A DNA stretch of 64,000 nucleotides from Linnemannia hyalina. Taxonomy: Eukaryota; Mortierellomycota; Mortierellomycetes; Mortierellales; Mortierellaceae. Positions within the stretch are counted from its first letter, which is position 1, and every line of letters begins with the position of its first letter. The notes beneath the pieces were generated by a model that saw nothing but the letters and a program-made list of their open reading frames with translations, made no database searches and had not been told where the DNA came from. A program made the translations under genes and the position numbers. The stretch covers positions 1-64,000 of the forward strand of contig JAHRHY010000033.1 in the NCBI GenBank assembly GCA_019671135.1, written 5' to 3'. Positions 16,969 to 26,386 of the stretch are shown piece by piece.

Positions 16969-17222
16969 ACTCCCTCCCAAGGGAAGGCTGAAAGCCGCCC
17001 TGGAAAGAAATCACGCATAGAGGCTTCATGGTTGAGGATTAAAAAAAAACAAAAGATCCTCCTGTGCAATGGAGTGCACAGACTAATTAATTTCAGACCA
17101 AAAAAGCAGTGTAAAAAGGTCTTGTGAAGGTAAAACCACAGGGGAAAAATATCTTCACATATGGTTCAAGAGGAAAGCAGGAAAAACCTCTTGCCATCAT
17201 TCACTTCATTCTGTGATGCTAT
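16969..17222 (-). other. Gypsy-B 3' UTR and polypurine tract
   Basis: In element sense this region ends CTTCCCTTGGGAGGGAGT directly at the 3' LTR, so the purine tract GGGAGGGAG is half of a small TCCC/GGGA hairpin. The pyrimidine-rich stretches resemble the 3' UTRs of gypsy-C and gypsy-E. No coding sequence is seen. Confidence 0.75.
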
Positions 17223-17656
17223 TTACGTTCGACCACGCTTGCGCGTGTCAGTAGTGCTGATCTCCTTACTACTCTCTTCGATCGTACTTCTTAACTGGCG
17301 CTTGCCACTGCGGTTTGCTGCTTGATCGGTGGCTCCGTTAGCATTATCTGCATCACCGCGCTTGCGCTTACGCCCTTGTTCGGCATCATTGGCAGTACTG
17401 TCCATGGGTTTATCTGCTGACAGACGTTTACCCTTGCGTTGCACCGAAGATCCCTTCTGACCTTCATTGCCAGATTCGTGTCTCTTCGACGTCCGACGAG
17501 GCTGCGGTAGAGAATTAGCAATTGGTTGATCGCGAGTCTTCCAATAGTCAGATATGCACTTTCTCTCAATAAAGTTCCTCTGAGGCTCCCAAGTCGATTC
17601 TTTGAATCCTTTCCATTTAACGCGATACACTACTCCCTCCCCAGGAATGTCCCTAT
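17223..17656 (-). pseudogene. Gypsy-B gag-pol piece 4: chromodomain and C-terminus
   Basis: The last piece of the gypsy-B polyprotein. It encodes the chromodomain part RDIPGEGVVYRVKWKGFKES to TWEPQRNFIERKC, followed by a basic Lys/Arg-rich tail ending KRGRT. It is separated from piece 3 by H2, whose 3-bp TAT duplication is at 17654-17656 and 23155-23157. The frame across the join is intact, giving the chromodomain start YEVEKILAHR in piece 3 and RDIPG here. Confidence 0.88.
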
Positions 17657-18151
17657 GCGGCCCCTTCATGTGCAGAGGATATAAAAAGGCATATAAAAAA
17701 TATCCAAAGTCCAAGGAACGGAGTGTTGACTTCCATAACTGGCATATCTCTTCATAGTGGGCAACAGAACACAGAATAAAATAGCAATAGACAGCACAAG
17801 AATTTTTAAAATGTAATCTCTCCCCTGTATTTCACGACAAAGATACAGTTGGGAATACAAGTGCTTTAGATGATCACATACAAGAACTACTCTGTCGAAT
17901 CTTGCAGTGAGGGTTACAGGTTAATAGTAGATGGACATATTCAAGAGTTTGGTGTGCGAAAAATAAGAAGACTTTGTTGTTTGGAGAATAGGTTGGTGTT
18001 TAGTAGGATAGTTAAACAAAAAATGTTACAATGGTTGTCTTATATGCTTGGTATCATATATACATTCTCCTCTAATGGACGCGGTGGATATCGTCAAGAT
18101 CTGCAGAGATGTAACAAACACCATATGATAATTTGGACTTGAAAGGCCTCC
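17657..18151 (-). repeat. H2 right terminal module (495 bp)
   Basis: Runs GCGGCCCCTTCATG to GAAAGGCCTCC on the plus strand, in the same orientation as 22660-23154 and matching it throughout by eye. It is joined to the internal region at TA followed by GGTGGAAGTG. Confidence 0.88.
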
Positions 18152-18274
18152 TAGGTGGAAGTGTCGAAGACATGTTACATTTTTAAAAAGTTCATGCTAT
18201 ATATACAACCACAAATGCCAACTGTTGACAATTGGATAGTTTTTAAAATATCTACTCTTCATCTGTCTCAACAA

Positions 18275-20521
18275 CTACCAAAACTTTACATCTGGAGAGT
18301 ACAACTTAGGCAATTCCTCGATCGTGAACCCCATGGCAATTAACTTCTGCTTTTGTTTGTTGTTGGTAAATTTGTCTCGACTATAGTTACTGTCACCGTT
18401 TGCAGGTATCTTATACAGCAGTCCAACAATAATGTCCTCTTCGTACCTCTTGAGCAGATGACATCCGTCGAAAAGGTAGTTGGTTGCATATTCATGCTTC
18501 TTGTCAAACGAACATGTTGTCCATTTAATTTCGTCTTTATCTATGACGATTATACCCGAGGAGCTTTTATCTTTAGGGTACCTTTTCCACATAACATCCT
18601 CAGCATCTTTATCATCCTCAGCATCTTTATCATCTTCAGCATCGTTATCACCCTCAGCATCTTTGTCATCCTCAGCATCGTTATCACCCTCAGCATCTTT
18701 GTCATCTTCAGCATCTTTATCACCCACCGCATCTTTGTCATCCTCAGCATCTTTATCGCCCTCAGCATCTTTATCATCCTCACATGTGCTCTCATCTTTC
18801 TGTGGCAAGCTTTGCTTATGCTCATGCGGTTTAAATCCCATAGCAAACAACTTCTCTTTTTCCTTCTGGCTAAGAGAATGACACTCTACATTCTCTGCAG
18901 CAATATGGTCATCAGTCATCAAGCCGATTACAGTGTCTTTTTTGCGCATCTTGAGAATGTGCATTCCATTTACAAGTACATTCTCGGAATATTCCAAGTA
19001 CTTGTTAAGTTTTTTCCATATCACCTTGGATTTATCTGTTGGTCCTTCTACTGGTACTTCTTCTTCTACTTCGATCTCCTCGTTGAAAAGCGTCTTTCTC
19101 TCTTCATCAGACAATGGTTGAAGTTTCATCTTGCTAAGCATGGAGCGTTCCAAGATATCCAACTCTGGAACATCACCGACACCGCGCAGAGCATCAAGCG
19201 TAAACAGGCCAACGTATGTATTCTTTCCAGATAGCCTGACAATGTACTTGCCATTCATCGTAAACTTAGTTGCATACTCAAGCATGTCGTTATTAGGATG
19301 AATCATCCATCCTCTGTCCTTCGCACGTGCTATGTCTTTCTCTGATCTAATGTTATGCACCGTTGTGGCCAGTGCAAATGTATGTTCATCTTTTCCATCC
19401 TTAGAAACGTCTACATTAGAAGATGGCTCTGCATTTTTGGGCATCTCTGAATGCCTTTTCTTTCGAGAAGTCTTCTTCTCATCATCCTTAGATGACTTTT
19501 TATGAGATAGTTTTTCATCAGGGTTATCCTTAGAGGTATCATCTCCAGATTCTACATCAGGTCTGTTATTGGACTTGCCATCATCAGAGTCTTTATCATC
19601 AGGGGAATCATCGTCAGAGCCAGCATCATCAGACGTATCACCATCATCTGTATCATCGTCAGAATTCTCATCAGCAGAAGACTCTTCTATTTTTTCTACA
19701 TCAGCAGGAGTTGCCTCTTGGAGTCCCATCTTTTGTAATATACGTACCTCTTTGTCAGATAATTTCGGTACAGGAAGATTTTTCCCCATGAGCTCAGGTG
19801 GACACAATACAATGTAGAGGTCCTTTTCCTTCAGCTTAATAATGTACTTGCCATTTACAGTATAGTTTTTTGCATACAGGAAAGCTGGATTAGTTGCATA
19901 ACGCATCCATATGCCTGTATTAGCGAGTGGTACATTTTTCTTGGACGTTATGTCAACTACCTTTGGACTCAACGGAAAGGAGACGGCAATTATATCTTCT
20001 TCATCATCATCGGACGGCTCCTCATCCGATGACTCCTGCTTGTTTCTCTTTCGCTTCTTTGGTTCTTCATCCTCGGAAGTCATATCATCATCTGAAGGGA
20101 CAAACTCAGGAGTATGTGTCTTCTTGGTTATCTTGGAAGACTTGGTACGCTTGTTGGCAGGTGCCTTATTGTTACTGCTTTTCATATGACCTTTATGCTG
20201 CTCTCGATGACGTCCACAGTATGTTTCACCAAGTTTGGCTACACTACCACAATTAGCGCCCTTAATGGTTGTGCCTTGACACTTGCGCGCAGGATCGTGG
20301 ACATAACAATGCATGCCTTCATCATCAACTTCCTTCATGCATTTGCGCTTGGACTTGGTGCACTTTGCACCACAAAAGTAGTATCTCTCTACTCCCTCAT
20401 CCTCATCAAGCGCCTTAAAGATCTTATTTGCATCTTTCTTGGTAAACTCCACTCCCTTCTTAGAAGAAAATGTCTCGAAGGCCTTGGTGATGAGCTCGAT
20501 TGTAAGCTGAACGTACTGCAT
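18275..20521 (-). CDS. H2 ORF2: Cys/His-rich, acidic repeat protein of unknown function
   Basis: 748 aa, no recognised family. Residues 50-105 hold two Cys/His clusters (C50, C54, C61, C72, H75 and C81, C91, C102, H105), plausibly zinc-binding. A Lys-rich, NLS-like linker and Ser/Asp/Glu-rich tracts follow. A repeat of about 65 residues occurs four times in degenerate form (about 204-270, 400-466, 500-565, 645-735), each with a YA..F.VNGKYI.KL-type core and ending L..KMG(L/F). Between repeats 3 and 4 lies a six-residue DDKDAE/GDNDAE array. In PIF/Harbinger elements a second ORF usually encodes a Myb-like DNA-binding partner of the transposase; this protein occupies that position but shows no Myb motif. 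The ATG at 20521 follows a TATA-bearing intergenic region. Confidence 0.8.
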   Translation of the reverse strand: MQYVQLTIELITKAFETFSSKKGVEFTKKDANKIFKALDEDEGVERYYFCGAKCTKSKRKCMKEVDDEGMHCYVHDPARKCQGTTIKGANCGSVAKLGETYCGRHREQHKGHMKSSNNKAPANKRTKSSKITKKTHTPEFVPSDDDMTSEDEEPKKRKRNKQESSDEEPSDDDEEDIIAVSFPLSPKVVDITSKKNVPLANTGIWMRYATNPAFLYAKNYTVNGKYIIKLKEKDLYIVLCPPELMGKNLPVPKLSDKEVRILQKMGLQEATPADVEKIEESSADENSDDDTDDGDTSDDAGSDDDSPDDKDSDDGKSNNRPDVESGDDTSKDNPDEKLSHKKSSKDDEKKTSRKKRHSEMPKNAEPSSNVDVSKDGKDEHTFALATTVHNIRSEKDIARAKDRGWMIHPNNDMLEYATKFTMNGKYIVRLSGKNTYVGLFTLDALRGVGDVPELDILERSMLSKMKLQPLSDEERKTLFNEEIEVEEEVPVEGPTDKSKVIWKKLNKYLEYSENVLVNGMHILKMRKKDTVIGLMTDDHIAAENVECHSLSQKEKEKLFAMGFKPHEHKQSLPQKDESTCEDDKDAEGDKDAEDDKDAVGDKDAEDDKDAEGDNDAEDDKDAEGDNDAEDDKDAEDDKDAEDVMWKRYPKDKSSSGIIVIDKDEIKWTTCSFDKKHEYATNYLFDGCHLLKRYEEDIIVGLLYKIPANGDSNYSRDKFTNNKQKQKLIAMGFTIEELPKLYSPDVKFW
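18592..18780 (-). repeat. 18-bp minisatellite in H2 ORF2 (DKDAE repeats)
   Basis: About ten tandem units of roughly 18 bp encode alternating DDKDAE and GDKDAE or GDNDAE. The same array is at 42530-42715 in H3 and is longer in H4 (about 47785-48045). Unit number differs between copies, so it is length-variable. Confidence 0.85.
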
Positions 20522-21241
20522 GTTTTTGGATATGAACGATATAGATTGTACTTGTGGTATGGTGGGTGTGAATGACTTTTCAGTTTATGTGTGGTAGATT
20601 GCAGCTGCTTAGTACACTGATATAAAGAATTGCAATAAAAGATGGTTGTATAGGTATGGATGGTTGTATAGATATGCATAATGGTTGGTTGGTTACTAGA
20701 TAAGATAAAGATTAAGCAAGAGGGAAGTGGAGTCCTTTATTTATACTAATTCATGGGACACTGCCACACTGGATATTAATAGCGCTTGCTTATTAACACT
20801 GCTTGGCGCTTAGTAACAAAAGAGTTTTAAAAAGGCATCTAAGTGGTTAATAACGTAGTGTTCCTCGTATGACGTAGATCTTGCTTATTAAGACTGCTTG
20901 GCGTTAAAGACGGGGTTTAAAAATGGTTAAGAATGTAGTATTCTTTTATGACGTAGGTTTGTACATGTGTTTATGTATTCTTTTATGACGTAGGTTTGTA
21001 CATGTGTTTATCCTCTTTGTTAAATAAAAAGGAATGTTGTAGAATAGCATAGAATAGCATCCGATCTACTACAATAATACCATGACTTTTAATAATAGAT
21101 ACCGGTGCATATTAGCGTCTAGGCAGTTAATACCGTATCTCAACGCTGACTAAATAGGCTATGTATGTCTATTCTTTTAAAAACCTGCAATAAGTCTACA
21201 AATTACCATTAACATCCATTTGTCGCTTCGTACTACGTACC
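20522..21241 (-). promoter_or_regulatory. H2 ORF1-ORF2 intergenic region / ORF2 promoter
   Basis: Same content as in H1: two tandem 37-bp units (20938-20974, 20975-21011) with TATGACGTAGG, a third TGACGTAG near 20870, and a TATAAATA box near 20740 reading toward ORF2. No ORF. Confidence 0.6.
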
Positions 21242-22588
21242 TCAAAGCGCAATGGAAAGGCCGGGTTGCAGTATTACTGGTGGATCCATTGGTGTGTCCT
21301 CATCAGAGTACTGGTCCTCATCAACATTACCATGAAGTTTAATACCAAGAAATTTGTTCTGGAGTTGTGCCATTGTATTTCCATCCTCCACTAGCGCACC
21401 AACATCAACATATCCCATTGGTTGCTCAACGTCGTTCTCTGTTGTCGGATACTCGAATCCTTCGCGAAGCCAAGCTGTATGAATTGGTTCTGCAGAAATC
21501 TTCAACAAAGCAACCATCTTTTTCATGTTTAAGAGTAACAAAGATAACTTCAACTGCAAATTATATGTTTGTTTCTTATCCACCAACACAGGAGTACGGT
21601 TGTTGTGTTTCTCAAATGTGGAACCAAGGTCTGCAAACAGAGATTCCATCTGCGAGCGGAAACTACCAAAGGTGGTATTGTATAACGCTTCTTCCTGTGT
21701 AAGTTCCTTGTTCTTCTGTTTACGGTATGGATGAGCGAAATTTTGGACTTTAAGAGTATCAGACTCATCTATAAGCCTCCTTAAGAACTGTGGATACCCT
21801 CCATCGAGAGCAATGCAATCCATCTCATGCACTCTCTTGTCCAACTTCATCGTTAGCAGCATTGTTCCATCAGCATTGTTCTTGCAAGATGCAGATTTGG
21901 AGACAAATAAAGCCATGCCATTACAATCCATTGCTACCTGTGTGCGTAATCCTGACTTTTTCAGCTTGTAAGAGTACATATCAGCACTACTCTCACCTTT
22001 GTATGTTGCTCTTGTATCATGACCATCAAGATGCAATGTAACATGCTTAAATAATGGAGGATTCTTTTCCTTTGCAGACAAAAGGCGTATTTTAATTGTG
22101 GAGAACATTGTTGCAATACAGTTGGTGATGTACTTGTTGTGCAAAGTATATTCTTTCTTATAAAACACAGAGTGCATTGCATGAAAACTACTTTTTGGCA
22201 TGTGTGGTTCCATTGCTTCCATAGACAGTCCTTTGACAAGATGGTAGAGCATTAAAAGACCTTTCTCCACTTCTTTGTATGGACCAGGATACTTAACCTT
22301 TGGCCAGATGTCAACAAGAAAGAAGTACACTGGAATAGGACCAAGGCGTCGATTTAGGGTTTCTTTTATTTCTGGCATATACCCAATTTCCTTGCTTACA
22401 GTACGATGATTATTACGTGGTGTAATTGTTGGCCATCCAGCGTTGAGGAAAGTCCAATGGTCATCAAGCAGTTGTTGGAAGTGTTTTGTTAGATCCATAA
22501 TAATATTTATGTATTGGATTGTCATGACGTTAACCAACAATAACAATTTTTTAAAAAGGCTTATACTTAACTGTATACACAACAGCAT
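21242..22588 (-). CDS. H2 ORF1: PIF/Harbinger-like DDE transposase
   Basis: 448 aa. It would cut and join the element ends in the nucleus. The motif order fits a DDE_Tnp_4-type transposase: first Asp in HLDGHDT, a Y.YKL..SG segment, second Asp in ALDGGYP (GDSGYP-like), and Glu in F.SFRSQMESLF, where the family has its R..VE..F motif. In the H3 copy these residues are D180, D254 and E307. A short acidic C-terminus follows. The most upstream ATG is used; downstream Met residues in MTIQYINIIMDLTKHF are conserved in all four copies and could be the true start. The 3-bp target duplications around H2 and H3 support the assignment. Family placement is by motif recognition only. Confidence 0.78.
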   Translation of the reverse strand: MLLCIQLSISLFKKLLLLVNVMTIQYINIIMDLTKHFQQLLDDHWTFLNAGWPTITPRNNHRTVSKEIGYMPEIKETLNRRLGPIPVYFFLVDIWPKVKYPGPYKEVEKGLLMLYHLVKGLSMEAMEPHMPKSSFHAMHSVFYKKEYTLHNKYITNCIATMFSTIKIRLLSAKEKNPPLFKHVTLHLDGHDTRATYKGESSADMYSYKLKKSGLRTQVAMDCNGMALFVSKSASCKNNADGTMLLTMKLDKRVHEMDCIALDGGYPQFLRRLIDESDTLKVQNFAHPYRKQKNKELTQEEALYNTTFGSFRSQMESLFADLGSTFEKHNNRTPVLVDKKQTYNLQLKLSLLLLNMKKMVALLKISAEPIHTAWLREGFEYPTTENDVEQPMGYVDVGALVEDGNTMAQLQNKFLGIKLHGNVDEDQYSDEDTPMDPPVILQPGLSIAL

Positions 22589-22659
22589 GTATGATGGTAT
22601 CTATCATACAGCAAGCACATAGTTGAGAATACAAATATATTTTTATATTTTTTTCGGTA

Positions 22660-23154
22660 GCGGCCCCTTCATGTGCAGAGGATATAAAAAGGCATATAAA
22701 AAATATCCAAAGTCCAAGGAACGGAGTGTTGACTTCCATAACTGGCATATCTCTTCATAGTGGGCAACAGAACACAGAATAAAATAGCAATAGACAGCAC
22801 AAGAATTTTTAAAATGTAATCTCTCCCCTGTATTTCACGACAAAGATACAGTTGGGAATACAAGTGCTTTAGATGATCACATACAAGAACTACTCTGTCG
22901 AATCTTGCAGTGAGGGTTACAGGTTAATAGTAGATGGACATATTCAAGAGTTTGGTGTGCGAAAAATAAGAAGACTTTGTTGTTTGGAGAATAGGTTGGT
23001 GTTTAGTAGGATAGTTAAACAAAAAATGTTACAATGGTTGTCTTATATGCTTGGTATCATATATACATTCTCCTCTAATGGACGCGGTGGATATCGTCAA
23101 GATCTGCAGAGATGTAACAAACACCATATGATAATTTGGACTTGAAAGGCCTCC
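22660..23154 (-). repeat. H2 left terminal module (495 bp)
   Basis: Direct-repeat partner of 17657-18151, with no difference seen by eye. It lies about 70 bp upstream of the first transposase ATG, so it could carry the ORF1 promoter (TATAAAAAGG-like stretches near its inner edge). TAT follows at 23155-23157. Confidence 0.88.
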
Positions 23155-24410
23155 TATGGGCGAGAATTTTTTCTACCTCGTAAGTCACTGTTTCTTCGTA
23201 GTCGTCGAGTACAAGCTTAAGCTGTGACGGTGCGAAATTGCGTCGTAGCAGCTCCCCAGTCCCATCTCTGAGAACATAAGAGCCACCAGTAGTGCGTTGA
23301 ACAACAGTGTAAGGGCCTTCATATCTAGGTGATAGCTTGTCACCCTTGATTGGATCCAAAGACATTACCTTCGCTCCATCAGCGAACTCATTGTGCAGTA
23401 CCGTTCGGTTAAAACGCTCAATCATTCGTCGTTGAGTTTCACGAGCCTTAGCTTCAACCCCTGGAAAGACAATTTGAGTCATGTACTCAAGTCTCTCCAA
23501 AAGTTTTTCATGAGAAGTAATAGCACCCTTTTCGTCCGAGAAATTGCTCAACCCATTGAATCGTCGAGCAAAAAATAGCGAGAACGGTGACGAGTTGTGC
23601 AGAGCGACGACCCTTGCATTCATGGCCAGCTGTGCCATGGGTACATGCATCGCCCAAGTTTCTTTTCTGTCGACGCATTCTTTGCGGATGATAGTACATG
23701 CTGTTTTAACATGATTCTCGGCGACTCCGTTTCCGCGAGGATGATAAGGTGTGACCAAACGGTGTTGTACACCCATGTTTGTAGTCATCTCTTTCATTAT
23801 ATCGCTAACGAACTCTCTGCCATTGTCTGATTGAAGGACACGCGGAAAACCAATTAAGGAGAAAAGTCTGAATAGCACTCTAGCTATGGTAAGTGTTGCC
23901 TTGTCAGGTATAGGTTCAAGGATCACAAATCGTGTACAGACATCAACCACAATTAGGAGAAACGCGTTTCCATTGCTTTGTACAGGGAAGGGACCAGCTA
24001 AATCTATAGCCATGTGTTCGCCTGGTAACTGAGCATGAACAGCAGTCATTGGATGGTATCCTTTGCGCGCGATATTTACTCGCTGGCATTCTCGGCAACG
24101 TTGAACGTACTCCAAACAATCCTTAGCCAAATGCGGCCAAGTTTTGTTCAGTCCATGAATGTGTTTCACCATAGCATTGGTCCCGAAGTGACCTAATGCA
24201 TGGGTGTCGGCCAAGACCACTTTCCTTTCGGAGAGCGCTACCGTCTGGCGAGGAGTGGATGAATCTTGGATCAAATGAACGTAGCCATACACCTTAGTCG
24301 GGACTGATCCCTCCGTTCTACTCGTCCATAACTCCTGAGGAAACTGTCGAGACAAGGCATCTGGCAGCACGTTCAGTACTCCAGGGCGATAAACAACCTT
24401 GAATGTGTAT
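23155..24410 (-). pseudogene. Gypsy-B gag-pol piece 3: integrase
   Basis: Encodes, in order, the end of RNase H (NVLPDALSRQFP), the integrase zinc domain (HALGHFG to CRECQR), the core D-D-E (MAIDLAGPF, LQSDNGREF, GNGVAENH) and the linker into the chromodomain (YEVEKILAHR). The frame is open throughout. It is separated from piece 2 by a solo gypsy-C LTR and from piece 4 by H2. Apparent extra residues at the H2 end are module-encoded. Confidence 0.9.
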
Positions 24411-24579
24411 TGAAAATTTTTACGCTAGTCACGCACAATCGAATTGATAAGACAAGAGAGGGATCTTTGTTAACAGCCCAGACACCTCCATTTATGTCGG
24501 TGTCTGGTCATATGACTAAATTACTGTCTCTAGCCTAATTACATTAGCTGACACCCCCGAGACAGGCAAATATGCGACA
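24411..24579 (-). mobile_element. Solo gypsy-C LTR
   Basis: 169 bp, TGAAAATTTTTACGC to AATATGCGACA on the plus strand, flanked by the 5-bp duplication TGTAT (24406-24410, 24580-24584). It ends AAAATTTTCA like the gypsy-C 3' LTR. It marks a gypsy-C insertion later reduced by LTR-LTR recombination. Confidence 0.93.
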
Positions 24580-24584
24580 TGTAT

Positions 24585-25960
24585 GACCAGATAATCTCCT
24601 GCCATCCAGTGAGCATTGAGTTCATGTCCTTCTGCGTATGCATGTAGGTCAGAGCCCGATGGTCTGTAAAAAGCGTGAAATGGTTGCCCCACAAATAATA
24701 ATGTAATTTTTTGAGAGCGAACACAATTCCGAGCAGTTCTTTTTGCGTAGCCGAATATCTCCGTTCTCGGTCCTGCAATGACCGGGCCACAAACGAGATA
24801 TATCTAATATTCTTCGGGTCATCCTCACCACCAGGTAACTGATACAATACTGCTCCTACTCCAACATTCGATGCATCTGTGGCAACATAGAATGGCAAAC
24901 TGAAATCAGGAAACGAGAGGATTGGGGCCCGTGTAAGAATATTCTTTAATGAATTAAAGCATCGTAACTGGAGCTCATTTAGTACAAATGGTCCAGCTAT
25001 GTTGCGGAGAGCATCAAGCGGTGCCGCAACAGTGCTGATAAGAGGCATATACTCCCGGAAGAAGTTAAATGTTCCCATGTAAGATTGGACCTGCTTACCT
25101 GTGGTAGGAGGTTGCCAGTCATCAATGTTCACAAGCTTTCTCGGGTCAACACGTCTGCCTTTGGTATCAATAACAAAGCCCAGTAATGACACCTGCGTGC
25201 TGTAGAAGTTGCACTTATCAATATTTATAATAAGCTTGGCTTCAGTAAGTCGTTCAATGACTATCTTAACATGCTCGAAATGATCCTGACGATCCTTTGA
25301 AGCGATCAAAATATCATCGATGAAGTTCCGTACAAACTCCAGATCTCCCAGAATCCTGGACATGCCTCTTTGAAATAAACTTGAAAGAGGTTTAAGCCCA
25401 AACGGCGCCTTCTTGAACATGTATTGCACACCGTTGTGGGTGAATGCTGTCAAGGGCCTATCGTCCTCATGGATCGGCAGTCGATGATACGCCTGTCGTA
25501 GATCCACGGTCGAGAATACCGCTTTGCCCCCTGCAAACTGCATGATATCTGAGATAAGTGGAACAGGGAAATTGTCATCAGGTAAGTAAGCGTTAAGAGG
25601 GCGTGGGTCAAGACAAACACGATAAAGCGTTTTCTCTCCATTTGCGTCCTTCTTAGCCGCTAAGGTCAGAGTATTGTTGTGGCGATTGCCCGCTGGTGCA
25701 AGTGTGATCACATCATCCTCCAGCCATCGAGCGACAGCGTCGTCCAACACTGGCCGTTGTGAATGAGGGAACACCCTTGACCGGCGATTCAGGGTAACAT
25801 TGTCCGGAACAGGTAGCCTTACCTCCATCTCTGGAATAGGGCAGTAACTTGTTATGGGAATCTTCCCATTCGCCTCCAGCAATGTCCTGATCTCCTTCCT
25901 GAACAACTCTTTCTCTTTACGGAACTCCCACGTCCTTTCGATCTCGGGAATCGTAAGAGG
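24585..25960 (-). pseudogene. Gypsy-B gag-pol piece 2: reverse transcriptase and RNase H
   Basis: Encodes RT from the pre-RT region (IPEMEVRLPVPDN) through LTLAAKKDANG, YRVCLDPRPLN, FSTVDLRQAYHRLP and the catalytic RNFIDDILIAS (FIDD instead of the usual YxDD), then RNase H (YVATDASNVGVGAVLYQ, LFTDHRALTY). There is no stop. It joins piece 1 across gypsy-F in frame (KPTLIPL then TIPEIERTW) and piece 3 across the solo LTR in frame. Confidence 0.9.
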
Positions 25961-26108
25961 TGTCGCATTTTCGTGACTGTACATTATCAAGAAGCGTACT
26001 CAGTGAGATAATTAAGGGCAGTGTCCCTTAGTATTTAAACCCTAGACTTAGTAATAAACGAACCCCCATCTTCTTTCTCACTTACTCCAAGGTACGCTAT
26101 ATTTTTCA
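25961..26108 (+). repeat. Gypsy-F 5' LTR
   Basis: TGTCGCATTTTCGTG to CTATATTTTTCA, 148 bp. It is followed at once by eight T and AAGTGAAG rather than a TGG-type primer site. A short TAAGGG / CCCTTA hairpin lies inside, but the CATAA loop of gypsy-B, C and E is absent. Confidence 0.93.
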
Positions 26109-26386
26109 TTTTTTTTAAGTGAAGATTCAAGGGTATCGTTTATTCGAAGTATCACACATTACATCCATCCATCCAAACCACTCAATCCATCAAAGCGCTA
26201 GGACAACGTCCATCAACAAGCGCGGTATCTATAACACGGAACCAAAGCACTCTCTTGAATAACACACGAACGATTATAGTGTAGTAGAGTCCAACTGACC
26301 AGATTTATAACAAGAGAGATCGGAAGAACAAAAGAAAGATCATTGTCATAACGTGATCTTGAATCAAAAAAGACTAATTGCTCATT
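26109..26386 (+). other. Gypsy-F 5' leader
   Basis: 278 bp between LTR and gag ATG, A-rich, starting with the T-tract. No coding sequence is seen. Confidence 0.7.

Larger units (their letters stand above)
17657..23154 (-). mobile_element. Harbinger-like element H2, complete, with terminal direct repeats
   Basis: 5498 bp inserted in gypsy-B with 3-bp duplication TAT. In element sense the order is left module (22660-23154), transposase ORF1, promoter region, ORF2, right module (17657-18151). The two 495-bp modules are in direct orientation and look identical. Both ORFs are open, so this copy could be autonomous. The DDE transposase and 3-bp target duplication suggest the PIF/Harbinger superfamily. 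Confidence 0.85.

Noticed and set aside
17870..18142. A 90-codon open frame inside the terminal modules
   Set aside because: It recurs because the module recurs; it is disrupted or altered in the H3-type modules and has no recognisable domain.
18592..18780. CRISPR-like array
   Set aside because: The repeated units are about 18 bp, contiguous without spacers, and encode an in-frame acidic repeat; the context is eukaryotic.
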